A DNA stretch of 64,000 nucleotides from Bacteroides caccae (lineage in GTDB: Bacteria; Bacteroidota; Bacteroidia; Bacteroidales; Bacteroidaceae). Below the pieces are notes generated by a model, which was not told the DNA's origin, searched no databases, and saw nothing but the letters and a program-made list of their open reading frames with translations. The stretch spans positions 3,162,001 to 3,226,000 of the forward strand of contig NZ_CP022412.2 of NCBI RefSeq assembly GCF_002222615.2, written 5' to 3'. The position numbers and the translations under genes are program-made. Of this stretch, positions 52,327-60,475 are shown piece after piece. Position 1 is the first letter of the stretch; every line of letters starts with the position of its first letter.

Positions 52327-53781
52327 ATGAAGAATAAATGGCGTATGCCTCACCCCGCTACGATGTTCCTTCTGCTGACAATAGCAGTGGTCTTTCTTTC
52401 ATGGATATGTGATATTTATGGATTGAAGGTGACGCTGCCACAAACCGGTGAGGAGATTCGCGTACAGAGCTTATTGAGTCCGGAAGGAATTCGCTGGTGG
52501 TTGCGGAATGCTATCAAGAACTTTACCGGATTTGCACCGTTGGGTATGGTGATTATTGCTATGTTCGGACTGGGGGTTGCCCAGCATTCAGGATTTATTG
52601 GTGCATGCATCCGTTTGGGAGTGGGGAACCGGAAGGAGAAAAGGAAGGTTATCTTGTGGGTAATCGTTCTTGGCTTGTTGTCCAACGTTATTGGCGATGG
52701 CGGATATATTATCTTATTGCCTATTGCCGCCATGCTGTTCCAATGGGTAGGACTTCATCCGCTTGCAGGAATTATTACGGCTTATGTTTCAGTGGCATGC
52801 GGATATAGTGCAAATATTGTATTAAGCACAATGGATCCGTTGCTGGCTCATACCACTCAGGAAGCTGCACTAGCTCAGACAGGATATCAGGGAAATACCG
52901 AACCACTTTGCAATTATTTTTTCATGAGTGCTTCTACCGTAGTAATTACTGCTATTGTTTACTGGCTGACTCAGAAATGGCTTCTTCCCGCTTTAGGAAA
53001 ATATGAAGGAAGCGTGAAGGTGGAAGCTTATCGGCCCTTGTCCCGTAAAGAACGGCGGGCGATAATGATTTCGATTATTGTAGCAGGAATTTATGTAGCT
53101 CTTATCTTATGGCTTACGTTTTCTTCTCATGGGATATTACGTGGCGTGAACGGTGGTTTGATGCATTCGCCTTTTATTGCCGGAATTCTTTTTCTTCTTT
53201 CCTTAGGGGCGGGCATCACGGGAATGGCTTACGGGTTCAGTTCCGGTCGTTATCGTTCCGACAATGATGTGATTGAAGGGCTTACCCAACCGATGAAACT
53301 TTTGGGTGTTTACTTTGTTATTGCTTTTTTTGCCGCTCAAATGTTCGCCTGCTTCGAGTATTCTCATTTGGATAAGTGTCTTGCTATTATGGGAGCTGAT
53401 CTGCTTTCTTCTTTCGAGCCGGCTCCGTTGTCTGCACTTGTTCTCTTTATCCTGTTTACAGCGTTTATCAATCTGATTATGGTATCTGCTACTTCCAAGT
53501 GGGCATTTATGTCTTTTATCTTTATCCCGATGTTTGCACAAATGGGAATCTCTCCGGATATCGCACAGTGCGCTTTCCGTATTGGTGACAGCTCGACAAA
53601 TGCTATTACGCCTTTTATGTTTTATATGCCTCTGGTATTGACATATATGAGGCAATATGATAAACAAGTTACTTATGGGACATTACTCAAATACACTTGG
53701 CGCTACTCTGTAGGTATTTTAGCTGCATGGACGCTATTCTTTATTATTTGGTATTTACTGAGGATACCAATGGGACTATAA
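52327..53781 (+). CDS. AbgT-family transporter (p-aminobenzoyl-glutamate / antimetabolite type)
   Basis: Start taken at ATG 52327; a TTG 9 bases earlier is possible. The 484-residue protein has about 11-13 membrane helices and the AbgT signatures 'STMDPLLAHTTQEAA', 'AFINLIMVSATSKWAFMSFI' and 'RIGDSSTNAITPFMFYMPLV'. The family moves p-aminobenzoyl-glutamate inward or exports sulphonamide-type compounds and p-aminobenzoate by cation exchange. With folK and pabBC nearby, a folate-related substrate is plausible. Confidence 0.88.
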   Translation: MKNKWRMPHPATMFLLLTIAVVFLSWICDIYGLKVTLPQTGEEIRVQSLLSPEGIRWWLRNAIKNFTGFAPLGMVIIAMFGLGVAQHSGFIGACIRLGVGNRKEKRKVILWVIVLGLLSNVIGDGGYIILLPIAAMLFQWVGLHPLAGIITAYVSVACGYSANIVLSTMDPLLAHTTQEAALAQTGYQGNTEPLCNYFFMSASTVVITAIVYWLTQKWLLPALGKYEGSVKVEAYRPLSRKERRAIMISIIVAGIYVALILWLTFSSHGILRGVNGGLMHSPFIAGILFLLSLGAGITGMAYGFSSGRYRSDNDVIEGLTQPMKLLGVYFVIAFFAAQMFACFEYSHLDKCLAIMGADLLSSFEPAPLSALVLFILFTAFINLIMVSATSKWAFMSFIFIPMFAQMGISPDIAQCAFRIGDSSTNAITPFMFYMPLVLTYMRQYDKQVTYGTLLKYTWRYSVGILAAWTLFFIIWYLLRIPMGL

Positions 53782-53801
53782 TTTATATTAATAAATCAAC
53801 C

Positions 53802-55841
53802 ATGAATGAATTAAACAACAGGGAACAAGAGCAATATGCCGAGCCCACGACAAAAAAGAGTAGTAAGCAAATCGTAAAACGTACCTTGGTGGTGATAGGG
53901 TTGGCTTTGGCGGTATATGTAGTATACTCCGTGGTTTATCTGTTTATCTCACCCGATCGTAATATTCAGCAGATTTATCTGGTTCCGGAAAATGCGGCAT
54001 TTATTATTCAATCATCAGCTCCGATTGAAGATTGGGAGAAATTTAGCGGAAGCGAAACATGGCAATGTCTGAAAAAAGCGAAGTCTTTTGAGGAAGTTAC
54101 GAAGAGTGTGGAAAAACTTGATTCAGTTGTGAAAAGTAACAAGGTGCTGTTGTCACTTGTCGGCAAACGGGATATGCTTATTTCACTTCATAAAACCCGC
54201 GCGACTGATTGGGATTTTCTGCTCATTCTGGATATGCAGAAAGCTTCTAAAATGGACTTGGTGAAAGATCAGCTTGAGACGGTTCTTGTAATGAGCGGCT
54301 TCACTGTTACTAACCGGATGCATAGTGGCATTAACATTCTTGAGATGCGTGATCCGGATACGCGTGATATCTTTTATATTGCTTTTGTGGATAATCATCT
54401 GGTAGGTTCTTATACTTCCGGGCTTATCGAATCGGCTATTGATTCACGTAACAAACCTAAAATCGGACTTGATCAAGCTTTTATTGAAACCGAGAAACTA
54501 GTTTCCGGTAAGGGACTCGTCAGGGTTTTTATCAACTATGAGCGTATCCCACAGTTTATGTCTATCTACCTGGGAACAAGGAATGAATATATTGATATGT
54601 TCAGTAATTCTATGAATTTTGCCGGTCTTTACTTGAATATGGGTAAGGATAAAATGGAGGTGAAAGGTTATACGTTGAAGAAAGATTCAGTAGATCCTTA
54701 TATCACTGCCTTGCTGAATTCCGGAAAGCATAAAATGAAAGCGCATGAAATCTTGTCCGGACGAACGGCCCTTTATACGAATATTGGTTTTAATAATCCG
54801 ATGACTTTTGTGAAGGAATTAGAAAATGCCCTCTCTGTTCATGATAAACAGTTGTATGATTCGTATCAAAATTCCCGAAAAAAGATTGAAGGACTGTTCG
54901 GTATCTCTTTGGAAGAAAACTTTTTGAGCTGGATGTCTGGAGAGTTTGCTATTACACAATCTGAACCGGGGTTACTTGGGCGTGAACCCGAACTGGTTTT
55001 GGCTATCAGAGCAAAAAGTATAAAGGATGCACGTGAGAACATGGAACTTATAGAAAAGAAGGTCAAACGTCGTACTCCGGTTAAAATTAAAACTGTTAAT
55101 TATAAGGACTTTGAAATTAATTATGTCGAGATGAAAGGGTTCTTCCGACTGTTTTTCGGAAAACTATTTGATAAGTTCGAGAAACCCTATTATACTTATG
55201 TGGATGATTATGTTGTTTTTAGTAATAAAGCTGCATCTTTACTCTCATTCGTAGAGGATTATGAACAAAAGAACTTGTTGAAAGACAATCCGGGATTTAA
55301 AGATGCTTTTTCATATCTGAAATCCAGTTCTACGATTTTCTTATATACGGATGTACGTAAGTTCTATTCCCAGTTGAAGCTAATGATGAATCCTGCCACA
55401 TGGAATGAGATACAGTCAAATAAGGATGTTTTGTATTCTTTCCCTTATTGGACTATGCAAGTGATAGGAGATAGCCAGTCTGCTTCTTTACAATATGTTA
55501 TGGATTATAGTCCATACGAACCGGAAGAACTTGTTGAGGTTGCTACCGATGAGGAAGATGAAGAAATGAATGAAGATGTTGTGACCGAGAAAGAACAGTT
55601 AAGTGAATTGAAACGTTTCTATGTCGAAAAGTTTGAAGGAAATGTTCTACGTGAATTTTATCCGGAAGGAGCACTAAAGAGTGAAGCGGAAGTAAAAGAG
55701 GGAAAACGTCACGGACGTTATCGTGAATATTACGAAAATGGAAAATTAAGACTTCGTGGTAAATATTCGCATAACCAACCTAAGGGTACTTGGAAATATT
55801 ATACCGAGGAAGGGAAGTTTGAACGTAAAGAGAAGTTTTAA
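53802..55841 (+). CDS. Membrane-anchored DUF3352-type protein with MORN-like tail
   Basis: I start at ATG 53802, after the transporter stop; the open frame reaches back to 53697 inside that gene. The 679-residue product has a short basic cytoplasmic tail, one membrane helix ('TLVVIGLALAVYVVYSVVYL', about 25-44) and a large outer domain to about 590 of the DUF3352 kind ('IYLVPENAAFIIQSSAPIED'). A Glu/Asp-rich linker (near 595) follows, then a C-terminal stretch of YwqK/MORN-like repeats ('EFYPEGALKSEAEVKEGKRH', 'YYENGKLRLRGKYSHNQP'). Function unknown. The fusion of DUF3352 with an antitoxin-like repeat tail is noteworthy. Confidence 0.75.
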   Translation: MNELNNREQEQYAEPTTKKSSKQIVKRTLVVIGLALAVYVVYSVVYLFISPDRNIQQIYLVPENAAFIIQSSAPIEDWEKFSGSETWQCLKKAKSFEEVTKSVEKLDSVVKSNKVLLSLVGKRDMLISLHKTRATDWDFLLILDMQKASKMDLVKDQLETVLVMSGFTVTNRMHSGINILEMRDPDTRDIFYIAFVDNHLVGSYTSGLIESAIDSRNKPKIGLDQAFIETEKLVSGKGLVRVFINYERIPQFMSIYLGTRNEYIDMFSNSMNFAGLYLNMGKDKMEVKGYTLKKDSVDPYITALLNSGKHKMKAHEILSGRTALYTNIGFNNPMTFVKELENALSVHDKQLYDSYQNSRKKIEGLFGISLEENFLSWMSGEFAITQSEPGLLGREPELVLAIRAKSIKDARENMELIEKKVKRRTPVKIKTVNYKDFEINYVEMKGFFRLFFGKLFDKFEKPYYTYVDDYVVFSNKAASLLSFVEDYEQKNLLKDNPGFKDAFSYLKSSSTIFLYTDVRKFYSQLKLMMNPATWNEIQSNKDVLYSFPYWTMQVIGDSQSASLQYVMDYSPYEPEELVEVATDEEDEEMNEDVVTEKEQLSELKRFYVEKFEGNVLREFYPEGALKSEAEVKEGKRHGRYREYYENGKLRLRGKYSHNQPKGTWKYYTEEGKFERKEKF

Positions 55842-55933
55842 AGAACTTCTCTTATTCTGACCTACATGTTCAATCGTTTATCTTCTGCGCTGCAAAAGGA
55901 AGTTGTCTATAAAAGCGAAAGTAATAAAAAAAT

Positions 55934-55966
55934 AAATCCGATAACTCTTTTCAAGTTATCGGATTT
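55934..55966. terminator. Bidirectional terminator between DUF3352 gene and tRNA-Arg
   Basis: AAATCCGATAACT (55934-55946) pairs with AAGTTATCGGATTT (55953-55966) around a short loop, with T/A runs on both sides. It serves the plus-strand gene and the minus-strand tRNA. Confidence 0.92.
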
Positions 55967-55972
55967 TATTTG

Positions 55973-56046
<74 letters not shown>

Positions 56047-56250
56047 AGCCTTATTTTCGGATGCAAAGGTAGTGCTTTTTATGAAAACTCAAAAACTTTC
56101 TGGAACTTTTTTATTCATATTTTTCTTTGGTGCTATGAATCAGTATTTTATGAAAGAAGTTTTTTTTATTTAATTAGGTGGGGACTGAATTCGTGTTTTA
56201 TAGATAAACAAATGAATAGCATTTTTTCGGGAAGTTAATAAAAGGAGATA

Positions 56251-56440
56251 TTTGGAAGAACTCTTGTGACAGTATATTTGATTTTATTCCCTGTTGTCCC
56301 TCATAGAACATTAAATATCCCTCTATACATTTTCTTGTTGTATACTATATTTATTTGATAAAAGTAGTTACCCAAACAGTTTGTGTATCACCCCTTTGAC
56401 GGCCGAGAAAGGCGTAAAAGGGTGATTCCTTTTACGCTGT
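56251..56440 (+). ncRNA. Candidate small RNA or cis-element with switching hairpins
   Basis: The 537-base gap 56047-56583 contains no credible ORF. A good promoter is TTTG (56251-56254), 18 bases, TATATTTG (56273-56280), giving a start near 56287. About 100-150 bases later there are three interlocking segments: ATCACCC (387-393 of 56,xxx) pairs with GGGTGAT (56420-56426), while GCGTAAAAGG (56412-56421) pairs perfectly with CCTTTTACGC (56428-56437). The middle segment can pair with only one partner at a time. No T run follows the second hairpin, so the 3' end is unclear. The next gene has its own promoter at 56521, so this is probably a separate RNA rather than its leader. Confidence 0.45.
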
Positions 56441-56520
56441 ATTTGAGAATAAAAGCCCGTTTTTACGAAGAATAACGAACGTTATATAGGTTTCAAAAAG
56501 CTCAAAAAAACAAAAATAGG

Positions 56521-56552
56521 GTTGTGTCTTTCTATTATTCCTTATACTTTTG
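56521..56552 (+). promoter_or_regulatory. Promoter of the TPR-protein gene
   Basis: GTTG (56521-56524), 20 bases, TACTTTTG (56545-56552), a full -7 match, 31 bases before the start codon. Confidence 0.65.
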
Positions 56553-56583
56553 GACGATAAACAACTAAAAAACACATAAAGTT

Positions 56584-57318
56584 ATGAAGAAATTGATTTT
56601 TTTATTTGCATTTAGTATTGCAGTAACTAACATTTTTGCACAAACGGATCCTAATCAAATTAAGAAAGAAGGAAATGACGCATTCAATGCTAAGAATTAT
56701 CCTGTGGCCTACGCTAAGTTCAGCGAATATTTGAAACAAACTAATAATCAGGATTCTGCAACAGCATACTATTGCGGTATAGCAGCAGATGAAGTGAAGA
56801 AGTATGCGGAAGCCGTAACTTTCTTTGATATTGCTATTCAGAAGAAGTTTAATACTGGTAATGCGTATGCCCGTAAAGCTTTGGCTTTGGATGCATTGAA
56901 GAAAACAGATGAATACGTTGCTACATTGGAAGAAGGCTTGAAAGTTGATCCGAATAATAAAACAATGATCAAGAATTATGGTTTACACTACTTGAAAGCC
57001 GGACTCGCCGCCCAAAAAGCTGGTAAAGCTGAAGAAGCAGAAGAATGTTTCAAGAAGGTAATTCCTCTGGATCATAAATCATATAAAACAAATGCTTTGT
57101 ACAGCCTTGGAGTATTGTGTTATAATGACGGAGCCAATATCCTGAAAAAAGCAACTCCTTTAGCAAACTCTGATGCAGATAAATATGCTGCTGAAAAAGA
57201 AAAAGCAACAGCTAGATTTAAAGAAGCATTAGGTTACTTGGAAGAAGCAGCAAAGGTATCTCCTGACAACGCAAATGTGAAAAAGATGATTCCTCAGGTA
57301 CAGGATGCAATGAAGTAA
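56584..57318 (+). CDS. Secreted TPR-repeat protein
   Basis: A 244-residue protein with a signal peptide ('KLIFLFAFSIAVTNIFAQTD', cleavage after Ala-Gln or nearby) and at least four TPR-like helix pairs ('AFNAKNYPVAYAKFSEYLKQ', 'KYAEAVTFFDIAIQKKF', 'EEAEECFKKVIPLDHKSY', 'ARFKEALGYLEEAAKVSP'). It is probably a periplasmic scaffold for protein contacts; partner unknown. It is a single-gene unit between its own promoter and a strong terminator. Confidence 0.82.
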   Translation: MKKLIFLFAFSIAVTNIFAQTDPNQIKKEGNDAFNAKNYPVAYAKFSEYLKQTNNQDSATAYYCGIAADEVKKYAEAVTFFDIAIQKKFNTGNAYARKALALDALKKTDEYVATLEEGLKVDPNNKTMIKNYGLHYLKAGLAAQKAGKAEEAEECFKKVIPLDHKSYKTNALYSLGVLCYNDGANILKKATPLANSDADKYAAEKEKATARFKEALGYLEEAAKVSPDNANVKKMIPQVQDAMK

Positions 57319-57342
57319 TTTGACCGATCTCGTATAGATAAT

Positions 57343-57380
57343 AAGGGTTGCCCGATAGACACGGTGGCAACCCTTTTTTT
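57343..57380 (+). terminator. Terminator of the TPR-protein gene
   Basis: AAGGGTTGCC (57343-57352) and GGCAACCCTT (57366-57375) form a perfect 10-bp stem followed by a run of T. Confidence 0.93.
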
Positions 57381-57412
57381 GTTGCACCTTTTTCTAATCT
57401 ATACTTTTTGCG

Positions 57413-57420
57413 TACATTTG
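57413..57420 (+). promoter_or_regulatory. -7 box of pabBC promoter
   Basis: TACATTTG, a full match to TAnnTTTG, 25 bases before the pabB ATG. The upstream region is T-rich but no clear -33 TTTG was found at about 20 bases. Confidence 0.6.
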
Positions 57421-57445
57421 CTTCACTTAAAAATAGAACAAATCC

Positions 57446-58444
57446 ATGCAGTTATATACAAAAGAACAGGCTATCAGACAAATGAACTATTTAGGGCAAT
57501 CCTGTCGTCCTTTTATTTTTATCATTAATTACCAGCAGGATGCTTCTTATATAGAAGCAGTATCTTCGGTAGACCCTGCCGAAATACTCTATAACTTGAA
57601 TGGTTTTACGAATCAGCCCATGTTTGCAGAGAATAATATAGCTTTTTTGTCAAGAAAGCGACTTCGTTGGCAATCTTTCCCGGAATCTTTGGCTACATAT
57701 CAACATTCGTTTGATATTGTCCAACGAAACATCTTTGCCGGAAATAGTTTTCTCACTAACTTGACTTGTCGCACTCCGGTAGAAACAAATCTGACTTTGA
57801 AAGATATCTATTGTTATTCAAAAGCTATGTATAAATTATGGGTCAGAGATGCTTTTACGGTTTTTTCTCCCGAAATATTTATAAGAATTCATAATGGAAG
57901 AATATATTCCTACCCCATGAAGGGAACGATTAATGCTTCAACCCCTTCGGCTGACCGGCTATTAATCAACGATCCTAAAGAAACGGCGGAACATGCCACT
58001 ATTGTAGATTTGATTCGTAATGATTTGAGCATGGTGGCCGAACAAGTATCCGTATCCCGATACCGGTATATTGATAAATTGCAGACCAATCAAGGGAGTA
58101 TTCTTCAGACAAGTTCTGAAATACAGGGTGTACTGCCGGATGATTATCTGACAAATTTGGGAAGTATTATATTCCGGCTTTTACCAGCCGGTTCTATCAC
58201 AGGAGCTCCGAAGAAAAAAACAATGCAGATTATCAAGGAGGCTGAAACCTATGACAGGGGATTCTATACAGGTATTATGGGCTATTTTGACGGTAAGGAC
58301 CTCGATAGCGCAGTTATGATCCGTTTTGTGGAGCAGGAGGGTGGTAAAATGTATTTTAAGAGTGGGGGTGGGATTACCAGCCAAAGTGATGTGGAAAATG
58401 AATATAATGAAATGAAACAGAAAGTATATGTGCCCATTTATTGA
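57446..58444 (+). CDS. pabB: Aminodeoxychorismate synthase component I (short form)
   Basis: A 332-residue chorismate-binding enzyme: 'GNSFLTNLTCRTPVE', 'SPEIFIRIHNGRIYSYPMKG', 'IVDLIRNDLSMVAEQVSV', 'LLPAGSITGAPKKKTMQII' and 'GFYTGIMGYFDG'. It is about 120 residues shorter than classic PabB, lacking most of the N-terminal domain, which is a common Bacteroidetes form. It makes 4-amino-4-deoxychorismate from chorismate with ammonia delivered by PabA (not in this window). It overlaps pabC by 17 bases. Confidence 0.9.
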   Translation: MQLYTKEQAIRQMNYLGQSCRPFIFIINYQQDASYIEAVSSVDPAEILYNLNGFTNQPMFAENNIAFLSRKRLRWQSFPESLATYQHSFDIVQRNIFAGNSFLTNLTCRTPVETNLTLKDIYCYSKAMYKLWVRDAFTVFSPEIFIRIHNGRIYSYPMKGTINASTPSADRLLINDPKETAEHATIVDLIRNDLSMVAEQVSVSRYRYIDKLQTNQGSILQTSSEIQGVLPDDYLTNLGSIIFRLLPAGSITGAPKKKTMQIIKEAETYDRGFYTGIMGYFDGKDLDSAVMIRFVEQEGGKMYFKSGGGITSQSDVENEYNEMKQKVYVPIY

Positions 58445-59024
58445 AACGATCCGAATAGAAGATGGAAAGATTTATAATATCAATTATCATACGGAACGTT
58501 GCAACCGGACTCGTGCCGCCTTCTGGCAAGATGTTGCCGATATTGACTTAGGTGAATTTATTTCTCCCCAATCATTGGAAGGTATCTGGAAATGCCGGAT
58601 TGTTTACGGAAAGGCGATAGAAGAAATTACATACGTTCCTTATCAGAGGCGCAAAGTTTCCTCTTTACGTCTGGTTACGTCGGATACTATTGATTATACT
58701 TATAAAAGTACGAATCGGGAAGAACTAAATTCATTGTACGCCCAGAGAGAAACGGCTGATGATATATTAGTGGTAAGAAACGGATACCTGACGGATACAT
58801 CTATTTCCAATATAGCTCTTTATGACGGCAATACATGGTTTACTCCGTCGTGCCCGCTACTCAAGGGAATCAAGCGGGCTGAACTTCTGGACAAGCATTT
58901 GATTCAAGAAAAGGAGATATTGCATACACAGTTGGGAAGCTATTTCCGTATTATGTTATTCAATGCGATGATTGATTGGGGACAAATCGTGATACCGATT
59001 GATGAAAAACATTTAATTCTATAA
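58428..59024 (+). CDS. pabC: Aminodeoxychorismate lyase-like class IV aminotransferase
   Basis: A 198-residue PLP fold-type IV protein, starting 17 bases inside pabB. It shows 'FIETIRIEDGKIYNINYHTE' at the N-terminus, 'LRLVTSDTIDYTYKST' with the probable PLP Lys, 'ADDILVVRNGYLTDTSISNI' and 'TPSCPLLKGIKRAELL'. It would release p-aminobenzoate and pyruvate from the pabB product, for folate synthesis. It is shorter than E. coli PabC (269), lacking part of the N-terminal domain. Translational coupling supports the assignment. Confidence 0.85.
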   Translation: MCPFIETIRIEDGKIYNINYHTERCNRTRAAFWQDVADIDLGEFISPQSLEGIWKCRIVYGKAIEEITYVPYQRRKVSSLRLVTSDTIDYTYKSTNREELNSLYAQRETADDILVVRNGYLTDTSISNIALYDGNTWFTPSCPLLKGIKRAELLDKHLIQEKEILHTQLGSYFRIMLFNAMIDWGQIVIPIDEKHLIL

Positions 59025-59048
59025 ACTATTATTAACAGAAATATTTAG

Positions 59049-59075
59049 AGAACCTTTGAACAAAGGTGTTCTTTC
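59049..59075 (+). terminator. Terminator of pabBC
   Basis: AGAACC-TTTG-AAC-AAAGGTGTTCT forms a stem (59049-59072) with one bulge, followed by TTTC. It is moderate in strength. Confidence 0.6.
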
Positions 59076-59165
59076 GTCTGTTATATTTATGTGTTTTTCA
59101 TAGTATTAGATATAAGATTAATTAAAAGAGATTGTACTCCACTTGTGAAAGCTAAAGTACGTCAG

Positions 59166-59187
59166 AGACAGAAGAGTCTGTTTTTTT
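59166..59187 (+). terminator. Second, short hairpin plus T run
   Basis: ACAGA/TCTGT around an AGAG loop (59168-59181) with seven T. It is 100 bases after the pabBC terminator and could mark the end of a small RNA; no consensus promoter was found ahead of it. Confidence 0.5.
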
Positions 59188-59201
59188 GATAAATGTGTTA
59201 G

Positions 59202-59233
59202 AGCATCGGTTTTACCAGGCCGATGCTTTTTTT
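59202..59233 (+). terminator. Third intrinsic terminator in the gap after pabC
   Basis: AGCATCGG (59202-59209) and CCGATGCT (59220-59227) form a perfect 8-bp stem, then TTTTTT. Three terminator-like hairpins in 190 bases is unusual. Confidence 0.85.
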
Positions 59234-59250
59234 ATGTCCTTTTGTTGCGT

Positions 59251-59285
59251 TTTGTAGTTTATATGAAATAAAATTTGTACGTTTG
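59251..59285 (+). promoter_or_regulatory. Promoter of the DUF2461-family gene
   Basis: TTTG (59251-59254), 23 bases, TACGTTTG (59278-59285); the -7 box is a full match and the spacing is somewhat long. Confidence 0.55.
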
Positions 59286-59302
59286 TAGGGTAATAATAGA
59301 AA

Positions 59303-59977
59303 ATGATAAAGATGAACATACCCGTTATCTTTCAGTTTTTAAAAGATCTTTCTGCGAATAATAATCGTGACTGGTTCAATGAACACAGGGCGGAGTATGA
59401 AACAGCCCGTGTCGAGTTTGAAAATTTCTTAGCAACAGTTATTGCCCGTATCTCCTTGTTCGACGAATCAATTCGAGGCATCCAACCTAAAGATTGTACG
59501 TATCGTATTTATCGTGATACACGCTTTTCTACGGATAAAACTCCGTATAAAATACATTTTGGCGGTTATATCAATGCAAAAGGAAAAAAATCCGATCATT
59601 GTGGCTATTATGTGCATCTGCAACCTGCTGGATCTATGCTTGCCGGAGGGAGCTTATGCCTGCCGTCTAACGTACTAAAAGCTGTGCGGCAGTCAATTTA
59701 TGACAATATTGAGGAATTTGTTGCGATCGTAGAAGATCCGGAGTTTAAGAAATACTTTCCGGTGATAGGGGAAGACTTCCTGAAAACTGCTCCTAAGGGC
59801 TTTCCAAAAGATTTTAAATACATTGATTATTTGAAGTGTAAAGAATATGTCTGTTCTTATAATGTCCCCGATGACTTCTTCGCCCAACCGGATATGTTGG
59901 AACAGATAGATAAAGTATTCCGCCAATTCAAGCGATTTGCCGACTTTATCAATTACACAATTGACGATTTTGAATAA
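59303..59977 (+). CDS. DUF2461 (TIGR02453) family protein
   Basis: A 224-residue protein starting 'MIKMNIPVIFQFLKDLSANN' with the family hallmark 'NNRDWFNEHRAEYE' and then 'YRIYRDTRFSTDKTPYKIHF' and 'GYYVHLQPAGSMLAGGSLCL'. The family is widespread and of unknown biochemical function. An internal ATG at 59312 is an equally good start given the promoter position. It is followed by the YhcH-family gene after 33 bases. Confidence 0.87.
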   Translation: MIKMNIPVIFQFLKDLSANNNRDWFNEHRAEYETARVEFENFLATVIARISLFDESIRGIQPKDCTYRIYRDTRFSTDKTPYKIHFGGYINAKGKKSDHCGYYVHLQPAGSMLAGGSLCLPSNVLKAVRQSIYDNIEEFVAIVEDPEFKKYFPVIGEDFLKTAPKGFPKDFKYIDYLKCKEYVCSYNVPDDFFAQPDMLEQIDKVFRQFKRFADFINYTIDDFE

Positions 59978-60010
59978 TACCTAGAATATAAACTTTTAAA
60001 TAAAACTCTT

Positions 60011-60457
60011 ATGGTAGTAGATACTTTAGAAAATCTGGAGAAATATGCGTCTTTAAATCCTTTGTTTGCACAAGCTATTGAGTTCCTGAAATCTCATGAT
60101 CTTCAAGCCATGGAAATCGGTAAGACTGAACTGAAAGGAAAAGATCTGCTGGTGAATATTGCACAGACCAAACCTAAGACTAAAGAAGAGGCTAAACTGG
60201 AAACACATAACGAATTTATTGATATTCAAATTCCATTGTCGGGAACAGAAATCATGGGGTATACTGCTGCTAAAGACTGTGTCCCGACAAATGCTCCATA
60301 CAATGTAGAAAAAGATATCACTTTCTTTGAAGGATTAGCTGAAACTTATATTGCCGTGAAACCGGGAATGTTTGCTATCTTCTTCCCGCAAGACGGACAC
60401 GCTCCTGGTATTACCCCGGACGGAGTGAAAAAAGTAATTGTAAAAGTAAAAGCATAA
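60011..60457 (+). CDS. YhcH/YjgK/YiaL-family cupin protein
   Basis: A 148-residue double-stranded beta-helix protein: 'ETHNEFIDIQIPLSGTEIMG' and 'KPGMFAIFFPQDGHAPGI' with the conserved His/Glu/His metal-ligand pattern (H in 'THNEF', H in 'DGHAP'). The family is linked to sugar (for example sialic-acid or gulonate) metabolism; some members are sugar anomerases or isomerases. The substrate here is unknown. It precedes glgB by 18 bases, so the two may be co-transcribed. Confidence 0.88.
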   Translation: MVVDTLENLEKYASLNPLFAQAIEFLKSHDLQAMEIGKTELKGKDLLVNIAQTKPKTKEEAKLETHNEFIDIQIPLSGTEIMGYTAAKDCVPTNAPYNVEKDITFFEGLAETYIAVKPGMFAIFFPQDGHAPGITPDGVKKVIVKVKA

Positions 60458-60475
60458 TCCTAATTTAATTCAGAT

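Noticed and set aside
53697..53801. 35-residue N-terminal extension of the DUF3352 protein
   Set aside because: It overlaps the transporter gene; ATG 53802 gives a normal short tail before the membrane helix.
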